Positions 51,616-63,846 of a stretch of DNA of 64,000 nucleotides are shown here, piece after piece. Numbering within the stretch: position 1 is the stretch's first letter; each line of letters starts with the position of its first letter. The position numbers and the translations under genes were made by a program. The notes under the pieces were generated by a model. It saw nothing but the letters and a program-made list of their open reading frames with translations, ran no database searches and was not told where the DNA came from. This DNA is from Cercis canadensis (lineage: Eukaryota > Streptophyta > Magnoliopsida > Fabales > Fabaceae), in contig QAOA01004025.1 of the NCBI GenBank assembly GCA_003255065.1, positions 257,008 to 321,007 of the forward strand. Direction: 5' to 3'.

Positions 51616-53604
51616 CAACTGAGGGTTTGGCGGAAAACCCAATCAAAGTTTCGATCTTTTTGTGGCTGGTAGGGTTTGTTGAGGAAGAAAACCTAATTTG
51701 TATTTGGCACGTTGAGAATAAGGGTTTCTGTGGTAGGTGGAATTTGGTTCAGAAGGTTAGGAAATGGCGGCGTTGAAGCCTCAGAAATTGAGGCTGTTGA
51801 ACTGGGTGGGTTCACAGGATGGTCGGCGATAAAGCTTGTATAGAGGGTTGGCTGAGTACAGCACAACGGAATAATCACAGGTAACTAAACGTAGAAGATT
51901 CAGTGGAGGGGAATAAAAGTGAAAGGTGGATTGCTGTGGTGAGTGTCACAGAAATGGGCCGAGTAGCTTCATCAAACATACGATAAATTTACAAATTTGT
52001 CTCTACATAATTTTATATAAAAAAATTTACGTATATCTCTATTTTTTTTTTACAAAAGATTTAAAAACTATATAGGTTGCTTTAATTTAAGATATGATAT
52101 TAAATATTAAATATTAAACATTAAATAATAATTTTATTTATCCAATTTCTTTTATTGAAAAATACTAAGGTAACCCATTGTGTTACCAACTTACTATAGG
52201 AGCTCATATACTTGAGGAAATCTTTTTAAATACAAACCTAGACCAAAATCCTTGTTTGTTCGTTGAGGCCTCTCTTAGGGCTTAGCCTTGAGATCTCTAG
52301 CTCATGAAAGTAAAGTGATCAAAAGCTAATGGTTAAATGAATTAGCCCTTGAAATTTGACTTTTTAATTCCACATCCAAAGAGGCTTGTATATAAAACTT
52401 TAGGCCCTTTACAATTCTTTTAGTCCTAGAACTAATAAAGGTTGAATTCAAAAAGCTCACAAATAGCTCTCTCAAAAAAATATAAATAAATAAATAAAAT
52501 TAATATTTATTTTTTTTTTTTTTTCATATATCATATGTATTACGTCAAACACAAAAAAAAAAAAAATTCCAAATTAGATAAATATTTATTTTTTGTGAAT
52601 TGTAGATTAAAAATGAATATGTTTACAAAATTAATGCAACTTTGCCCAAAGAAATTTTAGAGATCGAAGATGAACAAAGTAAGAAGATATTTTTATTTGG
52701 TTCAAATGTTTTTAATTTTTATGGTTTTTAGATTAATTTTTTAAATAAATTATTATATATAGATAATGAATTAATTTTTTAACCCTTGAATTTTGAGAGG
52801 TTAAACTTGAATATATTTTTTAGTTCGTTTTGTAAATGGGCTTTTTGAGCTCAACTCTTATGAGTCAAGCCCATAAGAGTTTATTAAGTAATTAACCCTT
52901 ATATTTTTTTTTTATATATTTTAATTACGACTCAAAATTTAAATAATAAATTTTAAAACTTTAAAGACGAGTTTAATATTATTTCATCTAAATCTTGAAA
53001 AACCCTTTTTTATAACTCTATAATAGACAAGAATTAATGATTATGAGTCTTGTGGTCTCAATTCCATACGGTGGTAATGCACCTCAAACTCATGACATCC
53101 ACTCCACTAGGCCACTTGAGAGTTAAGCCTTTTACCATGATGGCATGTTTCTTACACACTTACACTTGAGTTTGTTCACACTTATTTCATATATATATAT
53201 ATATATATATAATGATGGATTCCACACTTGTATATTTAGTAGCATATATAAATATAATTAGGTCCATTTGAGTTTTCATAAATAGCTAATATTTTACACA
53301 TGTCACATAATCTGAAAGAATGTTAAGCAAAAGTTGTGTTAGTTATATAATAATATATTATTTTACTTCACACTTAAATTGAATTAAACTCTACTAAGAT
53401 TTCAATTTGATAACTTAAACTAACTGCATCATTGGGTGTGCATCTAGATTCCATTGTTATGCTTTTGAAAATAGTAATAAAAATAACAATCTCTTTTTTT
53501 TTTTTTTTTTTTGATTAGAGAATGACANTTTTTTTTTAATTGATTAGAGAATGACATAGTTTGGGAATCTCATTCTCTGATCATTTCCCCCTTGTGATTC
53601 CGCG
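51616..53604. other. Shared upstream region of BPM (-) and guanylate kinase (+)
   Basis: Divergent intergenic region of about 2 kb. 51616-51950 is GC-richer and probably holds the BPM 5' UTR and promoter. 51960-53580 is AT-rich, with T/A runs at about 52508 and 52549, an (AT)n run at about 53190-53210 and an N at 53528. At 53045-53125 the minus strand has a weak tRNA-like A/B-box pair (TGGCCTAGTGGAG, then GAGTTTGAGGTGC), possibly a decayed SINE head. Confidence 0.5.
53501..53558. repeat. Duplicated T-run plus GATTAGAGAATGACA around an N
   Basis: The run of T followed by GATTAGAGAATGACA appears once before and once after the N at 53528. The match is short, but the pattern is the same as at the other Ns. 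It lies about 80 bases upstream of the guanylate kinase ATG, so the upstream promoter sequence here is uncertain. Confidence 0.65.
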
Positions 53605-53611
53605 TATAAAT
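53605..53611 (+). promoter_or_regulatory. TATA-like box of the guanylate kinase gene
   Basis: TATAAAT only 34 bases before the first ATG (53639). If this is the real TATA box the leader is extremely short, and initiation at the next in-frame ATG (53681) would also be plausible. Confidence 0.45.
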
Positions 53612-53638
53612 TCCAGTATTATCTAGAATTTCGATTCT

Positions 53639-54601
53639 ATGCTTGCTTCTACATCAGCATATAGTGTGCCTGTCTGCTCAATGTTTCGGAGGCTCTTCTG
53701 CACCTCTCTTGCTCGCTCCAATCTCCACCATCGTTATTTTCTCCCAATTTCTAACAGAAACCTTCACAACGCCTTCACTCTCCCCAATCGCACACTTAAC
53801 CTCCTCAGCAAAACTTGCCCCGCCGCAAGATTTCAGACTATCAAAGCATTCCCACGATTCTCTTGTTCATATTCACAAATGGGTGATGCCCGGAGACCCT
53901 TATCGGTTCCCATCCCGGCCGTTGACAAAGCCGATCGGTCTGAATTGCTTCGTGCTCTTGAAGCTTCTCTGGGTTCTGCGTTTAGCTCAGAGTCTCTGTG
54001 CTCAAATCCCAGTCCATTGATTATAGTCATTAGCGGGCCAAGTGGGGTTGGCAAGGACGCTGTGATTAAGAAGCTGAGGGAAGCTCGAGAGGGTCTTCAT
54101 TTTGTGGTCACTGCAACAAGCAGAGCGAAACGACCAGGTGAAGTTGATGGAAAAGACTACTACTTTGTGTCAAAAGAGGAGTTTCTTTCAATGGTTGAAA
54201 GGGATGAGCTTTTGGAGTATGCACTTGTGTATGGAGATTATAAGGGTATCCCGAAACAGCAGGTTCGAGAATATATGGGTAAAGGATATGATATTGTGTT
54301 GAGGGTTGATATTCAGGGAGCTCAAACATTGAGGAAGATTCTTGGGCAATCGGCGATTTTTATTTTTCTGGTGGCTGAGAGTGAGATGGCAATGGTGGAG
54401 AGGTTGATTGATAGAAGGACAGAAAGTGCAGAGTCATTGCTTGTGCGGATTGCCACGGCTAGGGAGGAGGTGAAGCATGTTAAGAATTTTGATTATGTAG
54501 TTGTGAATGCAAAAGGGAAGCTTGAAAATGCAGTTGAACTAGTGGAGTCAATTATTGATGCAGAGAAAGCTAAGGTCTGGCAGAGGAGACCTGCTGTCTA
54601 G
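53639..54601 (+). CDS. GKPM: Guanylate kinase, plastid/mitochondrial type
   Basis: Intronless gene of 320 codons. The enzyme transfers phosphate from ATP to GMP or dGMP to make GDP or dGDP. The catalytic domain starts near residue 126: P-loop GPSGVGKD at 133-140, then [20 protein letters not shown] (GMP-binding), [28 protein letters not shown] and the lid region [10 protein letters not shown]. The first 80 residues are rich in Ser, Arg, Leu and Phe with almost no acidic residues, as in organelle transit peptides. An internal Met81 ([11 protein letters not shown]) could start a shorter form without the presequence. The close family members are Arabidopsis GKpm (At3g06200, from memory) and rice VIRESCENT2, needed for chloroplast development. 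The long N-terminus separates it from cytosolic plant guanylate kinases. The first ATG is used here; 53681 is an alternative. Confidence 0.93.
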   Translation: MLASTSAYSVPVCSMFRRLFCTSLARSNLHHRYFLPISNRNLHNAFTLPNRTLNLLSKTCPAARFQTIKAFPRFSCSYSQMGDARRPLSVPIPAVDKADRSELLRALEASLGSAFSSESLCSNPSPLIIVISGPSGVGKDAVIKKLREAREGLHFVVTATSRAKRPGEVDGKDYYFVSKEEFLSMVERDELLEYALVYGDYKGIPKQQVREYMGKGYDIVLRVDIQGAQTLRKILGQSAIFIFLVAESEMAMVERLIDRRTESAESLLVRIATAREEVKHVKNFDYVVVNAKGKLENAVELVESIIDAEKAKVWQRRPAV

Positions 54602-57600
54602 ATTTTTAACTGATGTGATTATTCGTAGTTGCTTCAGGTATGCCTTGAACATGATTCTTAAGGATTTTGCATGGAAAAAAAAGTAAAGCTCGATTGCTTG
54701 TTGTGTGTTAAAGTTCACATAATGAATTTCTTTCTCCATGACTATTTGCGGTGGCTCTTTAAGGGTGTGTTTTGGCGTTAGCTTACCTTGCTCGAGGTCC
54801 GTTCTCTAGTATTTATGGTCGGTTATTTGTGAGTTTATGCCCATTTAGAAATGCTCGAATAAAATGCTGCTTTTTATTGTTGGTGTATATCTTACTTACT
54901 ATACTCGTTGTACTATTGCTTTTTGAACCTGCAATAAGTTGTTATTGGTAAAAAATTCGAAATATATTTTAAGCACAATAGAAAACTAAAATAGATTGTC
55001 TCAAGGGTCTTTTTAATGCCTGCAACAGAACATTCTGAGTTGGCAGGTAGTGCTTTGAGCTAATCCCAGAAAACAATCTGCTTTAGGATACATTTACAAT
55101 AGAATATGCAGAGGTGACTCAGTCCAAGGCTCCAAGCTCCATGTGATTGGTAAACCTCACATAGAATATTGTTCCTGCTATTCTGGTTCCATGTCTCTCA
55201 TTGTAATTGGGGGGAGCATCCATTTATGCTTATGTAGTTCTTTTTCTCTATAAGCATCCATATGTGTTGGTGGTCTTTAGTTTCAATGGTGTGCGCTTAT
55301 ACGTATATTTGGGTTACAAGAGTTAATAATAGTCGTGTTCCCTTTGGGGTGATAAATTGTCATGAATTCAGTGAACAGTTTATGGGGGTGATTATAGCTA
55401 GGTTTGGTAATTTATGCCTTTAATGGGGTGCGCTTATACATATATTTGTAGGACAAATGTGAGTGCGGTGTTTGTATGTTCTTTTCAATCTGTAAGGAAT
55501 GCACCTTTTCCTTTGGCTGTAGCATTCTTTTCTTCATGGTTTGTGTTGCATGATCGGAAACCAATGGCCTTCAATTGATCTTATATTTTTTTCTCTGTGC
55601 TGGATTGCTGACCTAGGCTAAAAGTACTTTTTAGAAGAGCTGACTATTGAATCTGTCAGTCTCTGGGTGAATCTGCTGTTCCCCCTTCGCCTGCAGCTTT
55701 TCCTCTTTCTCATTAATCTCTCTGTAAGTTAAATTAGTTTATATTTTCTGGTAGTAAACTTTGTAAACGCTATGCAATTTGGATTTTGGAGAATAAATGG
55801 CCCGCACAAAGGTTGTATGAATGTACTCTGAACACATTGGCATTTACTGTTGTCATGTAGATAGTTGTTGTTACAAACAATTTGGCAAATCTAAGATTGA
55901 TAACTGTTAAATCATGTGCTTTCAGAGCGATGGATAAGCGTTGATTTATCCAAAAAATAAGTGGGTTTGATTTCATGCCGAATAGTGTGGACTACAGAGA
56001 ATATGCTTTCACAAGATTTTGGGTGTGCTTGATAGGAATAAAAGTGGATGGATTGAAGAATAGGATAGAAAATTAAGAAAGAAGATGATAAATGATTAAT
56101 AGTATAATCAGAATCTTACAATATTTACATGTGAATGTTAATTGAAAGATGGAGATTTTTGCACATAAATGAGGTATGTTGAGATTGACTGTCCTTTGCC
56201 CATGGCCATCGTACAACGGAAAAGTTTAGACAGTGGCACTTAGTGAGCTTAGAGAAAGTAGTAGAATAGCAATGGAGGCTGCTATGTTTGTAACATACAT
56301 CTAAATCGAGGGATGATTGGTTGAACACTGTGAGGAAAGAAGGTGCCTTCGTTGAAGGTTAAAAATACATCGTACGTGGCCAGACACAGTGATTATGGAA
56401 CCAAATTCAAGATGATCTCAGTCTTAATAGAGATTCTCTTAAATACTGAAGTTCAAATCTTGCATGGGTCATGGGTGAGCTTACTATTGCTGGATTTGCC
56501 ATTTTTTTGGAATAAGTTTTTACTGTTTGCTACGTTTTCATTACATGGACTAGTATCAATTGTTTTAAATCACATATGCTGTGTGACAGTATGTTGTAGC
56601 TCCTAATATAAATCTCTTGAACGCCTGACTATTAATTAGTACCTTTTCTTTTTTCCCTGGGCTAAAAGTAGTAAGTATGAACTACTTCCTTGAAGCACAT
56701 GCTTTCTGGTATACTTACATTGGACAAAAATTTACTTTTGAATGTTATTATTGGGCAGTCGAGGTTTGATGGAAGTTGTTAATCCCAGGATGCTGGTAAA
56801 ATTCTAATTTGTAAGCTCAGCTCATTGTCAGCAAGAAGCATGTGTTCCTTTTGGCGCTGCCCTACAACTCATGTCGTCATGGGCAGATATTGTAGTTGGT
56901 AATACATTCAACACTCCTGTTTCTGCAGCACTGATTGAAGTTCAAATTTTAATTACAATGCCAACTATCATTTGTTCAATTTTTTTATAGTTGATTTGGT
57001 AGGATACGTTTATGCATGGCAACAAATTGAAAATTTTCCTTTTAAATACACTGGGAGGGCAAATGCATACATGCTTTTGATGCATGCAATATGTAATCCT
57101 TGAACTGATGTGAAAAGCTTATAGCTCATTACTAATTTCAGTAGTTTTTTAATTCATTTTGTAGGTGCTCCTCTTCCTCCTCCTTCTCTTGTATTAAAAT
57201 TGAACTAATGCGTTTGCTAAGAGAGGTAGAAAATAGAGGGAATGAAATGTTTCAATTTTTACTTGTTGATATTTGGCAGAAAAATGAAAAATTGGATGAT
57301 GATAAATTGTTTATACCTCTTTACTTTTTACGAGTGGCTGAGTGTAAACTAAAGTAGGATTTGTAAATGGTTGAGTTGCACCTTTTTTTTTTTTAAGTAA
57401 AATTGTGAGTTCATACATATTTCATAAGGTATATTTTTTATTAAAAAAACTTGCCACTTGCATATTAAGCTTGTAGACTAGTAGCATGCTTTTGTAAGGT
57501 AAGGTGGGTCTTGTATTTCCGTGTACGCGTAAAACAAAACCAAAAATATTCTGTAAGCAAAATGCCATTCCCATAGCTATCAAGCATGCCCAGAGCTGCA

Positions 57601-58473
57601 ACAATTTCAATCTGAGATGCCTAATCCTTCTTTTCTGTTTCTGGTTTTCATTAGAAGTTGTCGCTATGCTTTCTTTTTCTGACTTCTCTCTTCTTCTTTT
57701 TTCCTTTCCTTTTTGCGGACCGACTTTTACTATCCACAAAAAGGAAAAGAAAAAGAAACAAGACTTGATAGAGTCACTTCATGGATAGAGACCCTCTTAA
57801 GTCTTTCTCAGCAAAATGTTTCTCACAGTTACAGAGAATAGTTGAGCCATCTCCATCTCTCCCTTTCATTGCGATCTACTTGCACTTTTGCACATCTTAT
57901 TATTATTATTATTGTTTTTATTTTAGTTACAATTTTAGATTCGAATACAAAATTCACAAGTCATAAGAACAATTCCAATATGACTTGATATACTCTTATA
58001 CATCTTTAGGTGCACATATAAACGATTAATGGAAAGTGGGGAATTAAAGTTTTGGTAGGCGATGTAACATTTGAGTGAAGTCAAATAGCTCTAAAATTTA
58101 AGTTTTTATGCATTAATAACAATGCTATTCTTCAAGCAAGAATGCAACAGAGATTTCACGGAGAAGCACCGTGGCAGTGGCACATTATTATACAAATACA
58201 ACCTGTTTTTATCCCTTGACACATATCATGCCATATCAGCCAAGAACAATGGAGTATTTCGTTATAATAATAAATAAATCTAAAAAAATAGTTAAAAATA
58301 ATCAATTGTTACTCTGTTAGTGTAATAATTTAAGTAATTTTTTTTGGGCCATGTAATAATTTATGTAAATAAGACAGTGTTATATCATTAAAACTATTAA
58401 CATATTGTACTAGCAAAAAATTATAATCATTTTTTTTAATTCTCCTCACATATACACAGACTTAATATTAAAT
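54602..58473. other. 3' UTR of guanylate kinase and gene-free spacer
   Basis: Nearly 4 kb with only short ORFs on both strands and no recognisable domains, RNA genes or transposon ends. A basic minus-strand ORF at 57422-57739 is a composition effect. The spacer is less AT-rich than those in the accessory regions. Confidence 0.45.
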
Positions 58474-58482
58474 TTAAATTTA

Positions 58483-58981
58483 TGTTTAAATATATTGCAG
58501 GTCCCTTTAGTTTAGACGAATTTTAAATTAGGTTTTTATAATTTTTTTTTTCTCTTTTGAGGTCTTTATAGTTTGAAATTTTTTTAATTAGGTCATTGCC
58601 GTCATTCTTGGTTATATATCTGTCAGTTTAGTGCTGACATGACAAATGACTTATCTATGTGGCAATAAAAGAAACTGACGTGGTGACAAAATGACACAAA
58701 AATTATCACCTCATCAACTTTTTTATGCACTTTTTTGAGCAAAAATTTGATGAGATGATAATTTTTGTGCTACTTTGGCACCACGTCAACTTATTTTATT
58801 ATCACATAGACAAATTATTTGTTATATTAGCACTAAACTAACGAAATTATAATTAGAAAGTGAAAGCAGAGACCCAATTAAAAAAATTTCAAACTATAAG
58901 GATTTCAAAAGAGGAAAAAGAATTATAGGGACATGATTCAAAATTTATCTAAACTATAAGGATTTACAATACATTTAAACC
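58483..58981. mobile_element. Mutator-like MITE with 9-bp target duplication
   Basis: A 499-bp element with inverted arms of about 200-240 bases. The ends read TGTTTAAATATATTG and, from the other side, GGTTTAAATGTATTG. The perfect 9-bp direct repeat TTAAATTTA flanks it (58474-58482 and 58982-58990). Inner pairs include TTATAGTTTGAAATTTTTTT with its complement, and AAAATTATCACCTCATC with GATGAGATGATAATTTT. It has no coding capacity. The duplication length and long arms point to a Mutator-derived MITE. Confidence 0.8.
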
Positions 58982-58990
58982 TTAAATTTA

Positions 58991-61062
58991 AGTAAAACAA
59001 AATTAATGTATGAATTGTATAACTATTTCTTGGCACTAATATTCTTTTAATATTTTCTTGCCACTAATTATTGGAGCATAAGGCTCTTCAGCTCTTGGTA
59101 ATGGTATTAGTTATCCAACTAAAGGCGTCTAACCCATTTCGAAGCTATTGAACGGAATCATACACATCATTGCCCCCAAAAAAAAAAGGAGGAATGATAC
59201 AGATCATGGCTTCAAATGTGAATGCTTAATTGGGCTATTGTTCCAAATTAGAGTGCACTACATGATAAAAACGATCACGCTAGAACAGAAGCCACCGCCT
59301 TCAAAACAACTCTTGATGGGAATTATATCATTGCAGATAATATCCGTGCACTCCAAGGGACAAATGTCACAGAATTTCAGCTCTAAATATTAATTAGACC
59401 CTTTCACTTTTTTATTTTAAAAAACTATTCTTAAGTTTTAAATTAACGGAGAAAAAAATTCAAATATTAAATTATTTTTTTTACAATATTAGAGTATGTG
59501 ATACTTCTTTGACATAGTAATATAACAACTGTTAATGTGAAAATCAGTTAATATTGACTGTGAAAAAATAAATGGCTAAGATTAAATATTTTTACATCAA
59601 CGGTGATTAATGCTGCTACGTTAAAAAAATATCACACTTCTTTGATATATCACATACTGAATAATTGTCACATGGAATAAAATAATCAAAATATTTATTG
59701 TTATTATATGATTATTTTGTTTATATATATAATTGTTATGTATAAAATATATAATTTATTTATTTACTACGTGATTGTCATATTTAAATAAAAATAAAAT
59801 AATTATATATATTAGTAGAATAACTGATTAATTATATAATATCTAATAATATTTTAATTCTTTTAACTCGTATGATAGTCACTTAATTTATAACTCCAAT
59901 CTTTTAGTACATAATTACTTTTTCTCTTTAGTTTTGGAATTTAAGAGTAAATTTTTTTTTTTTTGACTTGAAACAAATTATAAAGTCTTAGTGTATCCCA
60001 TTTCTGCAAGCAACAAGCCGACAACCAAAGCATATGCTATGCTTTTTCTTTCTGTTCTCTAACAACGCGCATTTTTAAATTAATTTTACTAAAAGATGTG
60101 AGAATAAACTCTCATAATGGGAAAGAGTCAAATGCTAATTTAAAGCTACTGGTGACAAAGTAAACTGTTTCTGAATGGGCTACCGCGTACTAGAATGTTT
60201 GTCCATTATTAATAACTCACAACCATAACTTAATTAATTATAGACTAATTAAAAACACTAAACTCTCACGTCCTATATATACTCAACCAAATGTTTAACA
60301 TAAGATAATTATTAGCTAGTCGTAGGTACCAACTTGTTTTGTTACTTGCTATTATTTAACTAAGTCAATGCAATTACCCAAAAAAAAAACCAAGTCAATG
60401 CCATTGAACTGAGACCTGCAAGGTTTCAAAAAGATTAGAAACGAACAAGTATTAGTTCCTTATCCACATAAAATGTCAACTTTTGCACTACTTTTTAACA
60501 TAACTGAAGAGAATTTAACAACCAGAAAAAAACAGTTGCTTCTCCATTGGTTGTTTGTGTCTTGTACGCTAATGTGGATATATCCAGAGTTTAAGGAGGA
60601 CCCCAGCTTGGAAGATTCTCAACCCTTTTGGTTTTGGAGTAAAGGAGTTATTGAGCTAGAGGCATGCCAAGTACTCAATTATTTTGTTTCTTAATTAGCT
60701 TGGTTTCTTTTCCTTCACACTAAGATGGTGTCTATTATTAATGGCTTAAAAAAGAGATTGTTGATTCTCACATTCATTTGAGAAAGGACAAGGTACTAAG
60801 TACTAACTTTTGTTTATTCGTAGGATCTCTACCACCAAGCTTGATTTCTAACAAGAAACTTGCTAGAAAGAGAAACCAACCTTTACAAGAGAAAGCGAGA
60901 CAGAGAGTTAGACGTTAACCCAGTCCCATGTTATTGGCTGTGCTCAAAAAGGCATAACCAACTTCTTCGAAAATTGACGGAAAGAGAGGTAACTTAACGT
61001 TACTCTTTCCCCTACATGCCTCAAAATAAACGTGCTCTCCAAGTTCACATTCCTCATGCTTG
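58991..61062. other. Gene-free spacer before the ARM-repeat gene
   Basis: AT-rich, with internally repetitive stretches between 59440 and 59960 (two TGTGATA/TATCACA-type blocks around an AT-rich core) that may be an old MITE. No gene is recognised; the ORFs at 59148-59393 and 60473-60694 have no domain. Confidence 0.45.
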
Positions 61063-61070
61063 TATAAAAA
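61063..61070 (+). promoter_or_regulatory. TATA box of the ARM-repeat gene
   Basis: TATAAAAA in the context TTGTATAAAAACC, 152 bases before the ATG at 61215. Spacing suits a leader of about 120 bases. Confidence 0.6.
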
Positions 61071-61214
61071 CCTACAAAACCCATCTTCAACTCATCATTC
61101 GCTTTCAACCCTTTGATAGATAAATAACACCTTCTTTGCCACCATTCAATTTCATCATTGTCTTCTTTCAAACACTTTGTGTTTAATCGCTAAAAACATC
61201 ATCTTTCTAGTTCA

Positions 61215-63846
61215 ATGGATCGAAGGCTTTCAATAGGAGAAGAGGGAAGCATTTGTATACAAGTCGGTGAGGTCCATAGGCTCAGTGAAACCTGCAGCAC
61301 AGGCACTACAATGTTTGAGCCTCGTGGCGTGAGTAGCATTGAGAAGAGAGACAGCACTGCGAATTCAGACACTCAGGGGACAACACCAGCAGTTCGAGCA
61401 CCAGAAAAGAAGCTGACCCTTTTCGCGCTTCGGCTTGCAGTGCTCGAAAAAGCAGCAACTGGGTTGGGAACTCTTGGATTCATTTGGGCAACCGTGGTTC
61501 TGCTTGGTGGTTTTGCTATTACCTTAGACAAAACCGACTTCTGGTTCATCACCATCATACTGGTAATTGAGGGGACTAGGATTTTCAGCAGGAGCCATGA
61601 GCTTGAGTGGCAACACCAAGCCACATGGTCTATTACTGATGCTGGGATTAACAGCTTCAGGGTGCTGAGGTCCAGTTCAAATTCCCTCCTTCAAAGTATA
61701 AAGAGCCTCTGCAGGCCAATTGCTGCAGTTAAGAAGCACAGCCAGCAGAGAAGAGAAGTAAAAGAGGGAACTTTAGGGGAGCATTGGAACACTCCAAGGA
61801 CACCAACTCGAACGTGGATAACTTCAGATGTTCCCATTTTACCTTATGCCAGATGGGTTTTTCTTTCAAGGCATATCAGTAAGCTTCTCTATTGGCTTCA
61901 GCTTCTTTCTGCAACTGCTTGTGTTGTTCTCTCTGCGATGAAGCTCATAAAGCATAATTATGGAGAGGTTGCTAAGGGAGACACTGACAAGAGGAACCGC
62001 CAATCTGCACTGAACATTTTCTATGCATTGGCTCTGTCAGAAGCTTTGCTTTTTCTGATGGAGAAGGCTTACTGGGAATGGAAAGTCAGCTACTGGAAAC
62101 TGTTGGAAGAGGTTAACGAGGAATGCGAGCTGGGGCCATCAGGGATGGTGTCAATTAAAAGGTTCTTCTATGATGCCTATTCAAAATCTGTCAATGGAAG
62201 CATGTTTGATGGCTTAAAAATGGACATGGTGAGTTTTGCTATGGATCTATTGGCTTCAAACTCTCCTGATGAGCAGCTCGTTGGGGTGAGAATTCTTCGC
62301 CAATTCGCAATGAATGAAAGGTTTTCTGATGACACTCTACAGAAGATTGGTGTCACCATATTGGTGGTAGAGAGACTAGTTGAGATGTTGAATTGGACAG
62401 ACTTCAGAGAAGAGGAAATAAGGTGTTCAGCTGCAGAGATTTTATCAAAATTAGCAGGCAAAAAGCAGAACTCTCTCCGCATAGCTGGGATACCAGGAGC
62501 AATGGAATCAATATCATCTCTTCTGCAGACTAACAGAAATTGCAGTCCAGCAGCTGATGAAATTGGTGAGAAGAAACTCATATTTGATCATCCAAATTAT
62601 GGATTCTGGACATTTAATCATTTGGGACTCCTCATCCTGAAAAGGCTTGCTCATGACCATGATAACTGTGGAAAGATAGGAAACACAAGAGGCCTCCTCC
62701 CAAAGATCATAGATTTTACACATGCTGAAGAAAGGTTGTTGAAGAATGAAAATGTTACGCCAACTCAAATTTTGACAGTGAAAAGGTCTCTGCAGCTGGT
62801 GAAGATGCTGGCGAGTACAACGGGCGCAACTGGGAAACATCTCCGAAGAGAGATTTCTGAGATAGTTTTCACTATCAGCTACATCAGAGATATACTAAGG
62901 TATGGAGAGAAACATCCCCTGCTACAGAAACTTAGTATAGAAATTATAACCAGTCTGGCAATGGAAGAGGATGCAACGGAAAGGATTGGTGGTACAGGTG
63001 GAGTGCTCAAGGAATTGTTCAACATATTCTTCAGACAACAAATACCAGAGAATCAGAAACATGTAACAACTGCTGCTGGTGAGGCCCTGGCAATGCTGGC
63101 TTTAGAAAGCAAGAGTAATTGTCATCGTATTTTGAAATTGAAAGTACTGGAAAGGCTTGTTGAAGCACTGAACCTTCCATTGCTTCGAGTTAATGCTGCT
63201 AGAATTCTGAGAAATTTATGTACCTACAGTGGAGCAGAATGCTTCAACCAGCTAAAGGTGGTAACAGCTGCAGCACCCACAGTAAGTGTCATTCTGTGTA
63301 TTATTTTTGTCCACACCATGTGAGATTTATTATTTATATCATGTTTCTAATATCTTGGAAGAATTAGACAGATGAAAAACAGGAATCTTGATCATTTTTA
63401 ACCCTTTCTGAATCCTGCAGATACTTCAGGCAATCATGTCAGAAGAGAACAAGCTACAAGAAGTTATGGTTGGACTAGCAGCAACTGTTTTCAAGTTCAT
63501 GACTCCTGAGGAATCAAGCATTGTATTTGAAGAAGCTGGAATTAGTGAGGCTCAATTGGCATATAAATTAGTTCAGATTCTCAAGAAATACAAATATCCA
63601 CCAACTAAGGTCCCAAGAATTAGGAGGTTCGTGATAGAGTTGGCGATTTGGATGATGAAAGACAAAGCAGCAAACATTCTTACCTTCAAGGATCTTGGAA
63701 TGGAGGAGGTGCTGGAGTGTGTCTTAGAGACAACATCAGAGCTTGAAAGATTCACTGTTTTCTCTGGTACAGTAGGTATGAACCGTCACAATGTTTCAAT
63801 TCATTCCCTGGTTGAGGCAGCATTGAAGTTGCTTGAAGATAGGTAA
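61215..63846 (+). CDS. Membrane-anchored ARM-repeat protein (BLE2-like family)
   Basis: Two exons, 61215-63281 and 63421-63846, with a 139-base GT-AG intron, encode 830 aa. A Ser/Thr-rich N-terminus is followed by hydrophobic segments at about 83-103 (GLGTLGFIWATVVLLGG), 109-124 (FWFITIILVIEG), 213-233 (LLYWLQLLSATACVVLSA) and 255-272 (ALNIFYALALSEALLFLM). The remainder, from about 330, consists of helical armadillo-type repeats (VGVRILRQFAMNERF, EIRCSAAEILSKLAGK, VNAARILRNLC). This suggests a membrane-bound protein with a cytosolic ARM scaffold. Plant relatives include Arabidopsis At3g06210/At5g18980 and rice BLE2, a brassinolide-induced gene (family assignment from memory). The biochemical role is unknown. 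Stopping at the TGA after 63323 would lose the last 141 residues, so the splice is preferred. Confidence 0.88.

Noticed and set aside
53045-53125. Possible SINE head on the minus strand
   Set aside because: The box A/B-like words are weak and no tail or target duplication was found; kept only as a note in the spacer entry.
57422-57739. Lys/Arg-rich minus-strand ORF of 105 codons
   Set aside because: Composition effect of a pyrimidine-rich plus strand; no homology or gene context.
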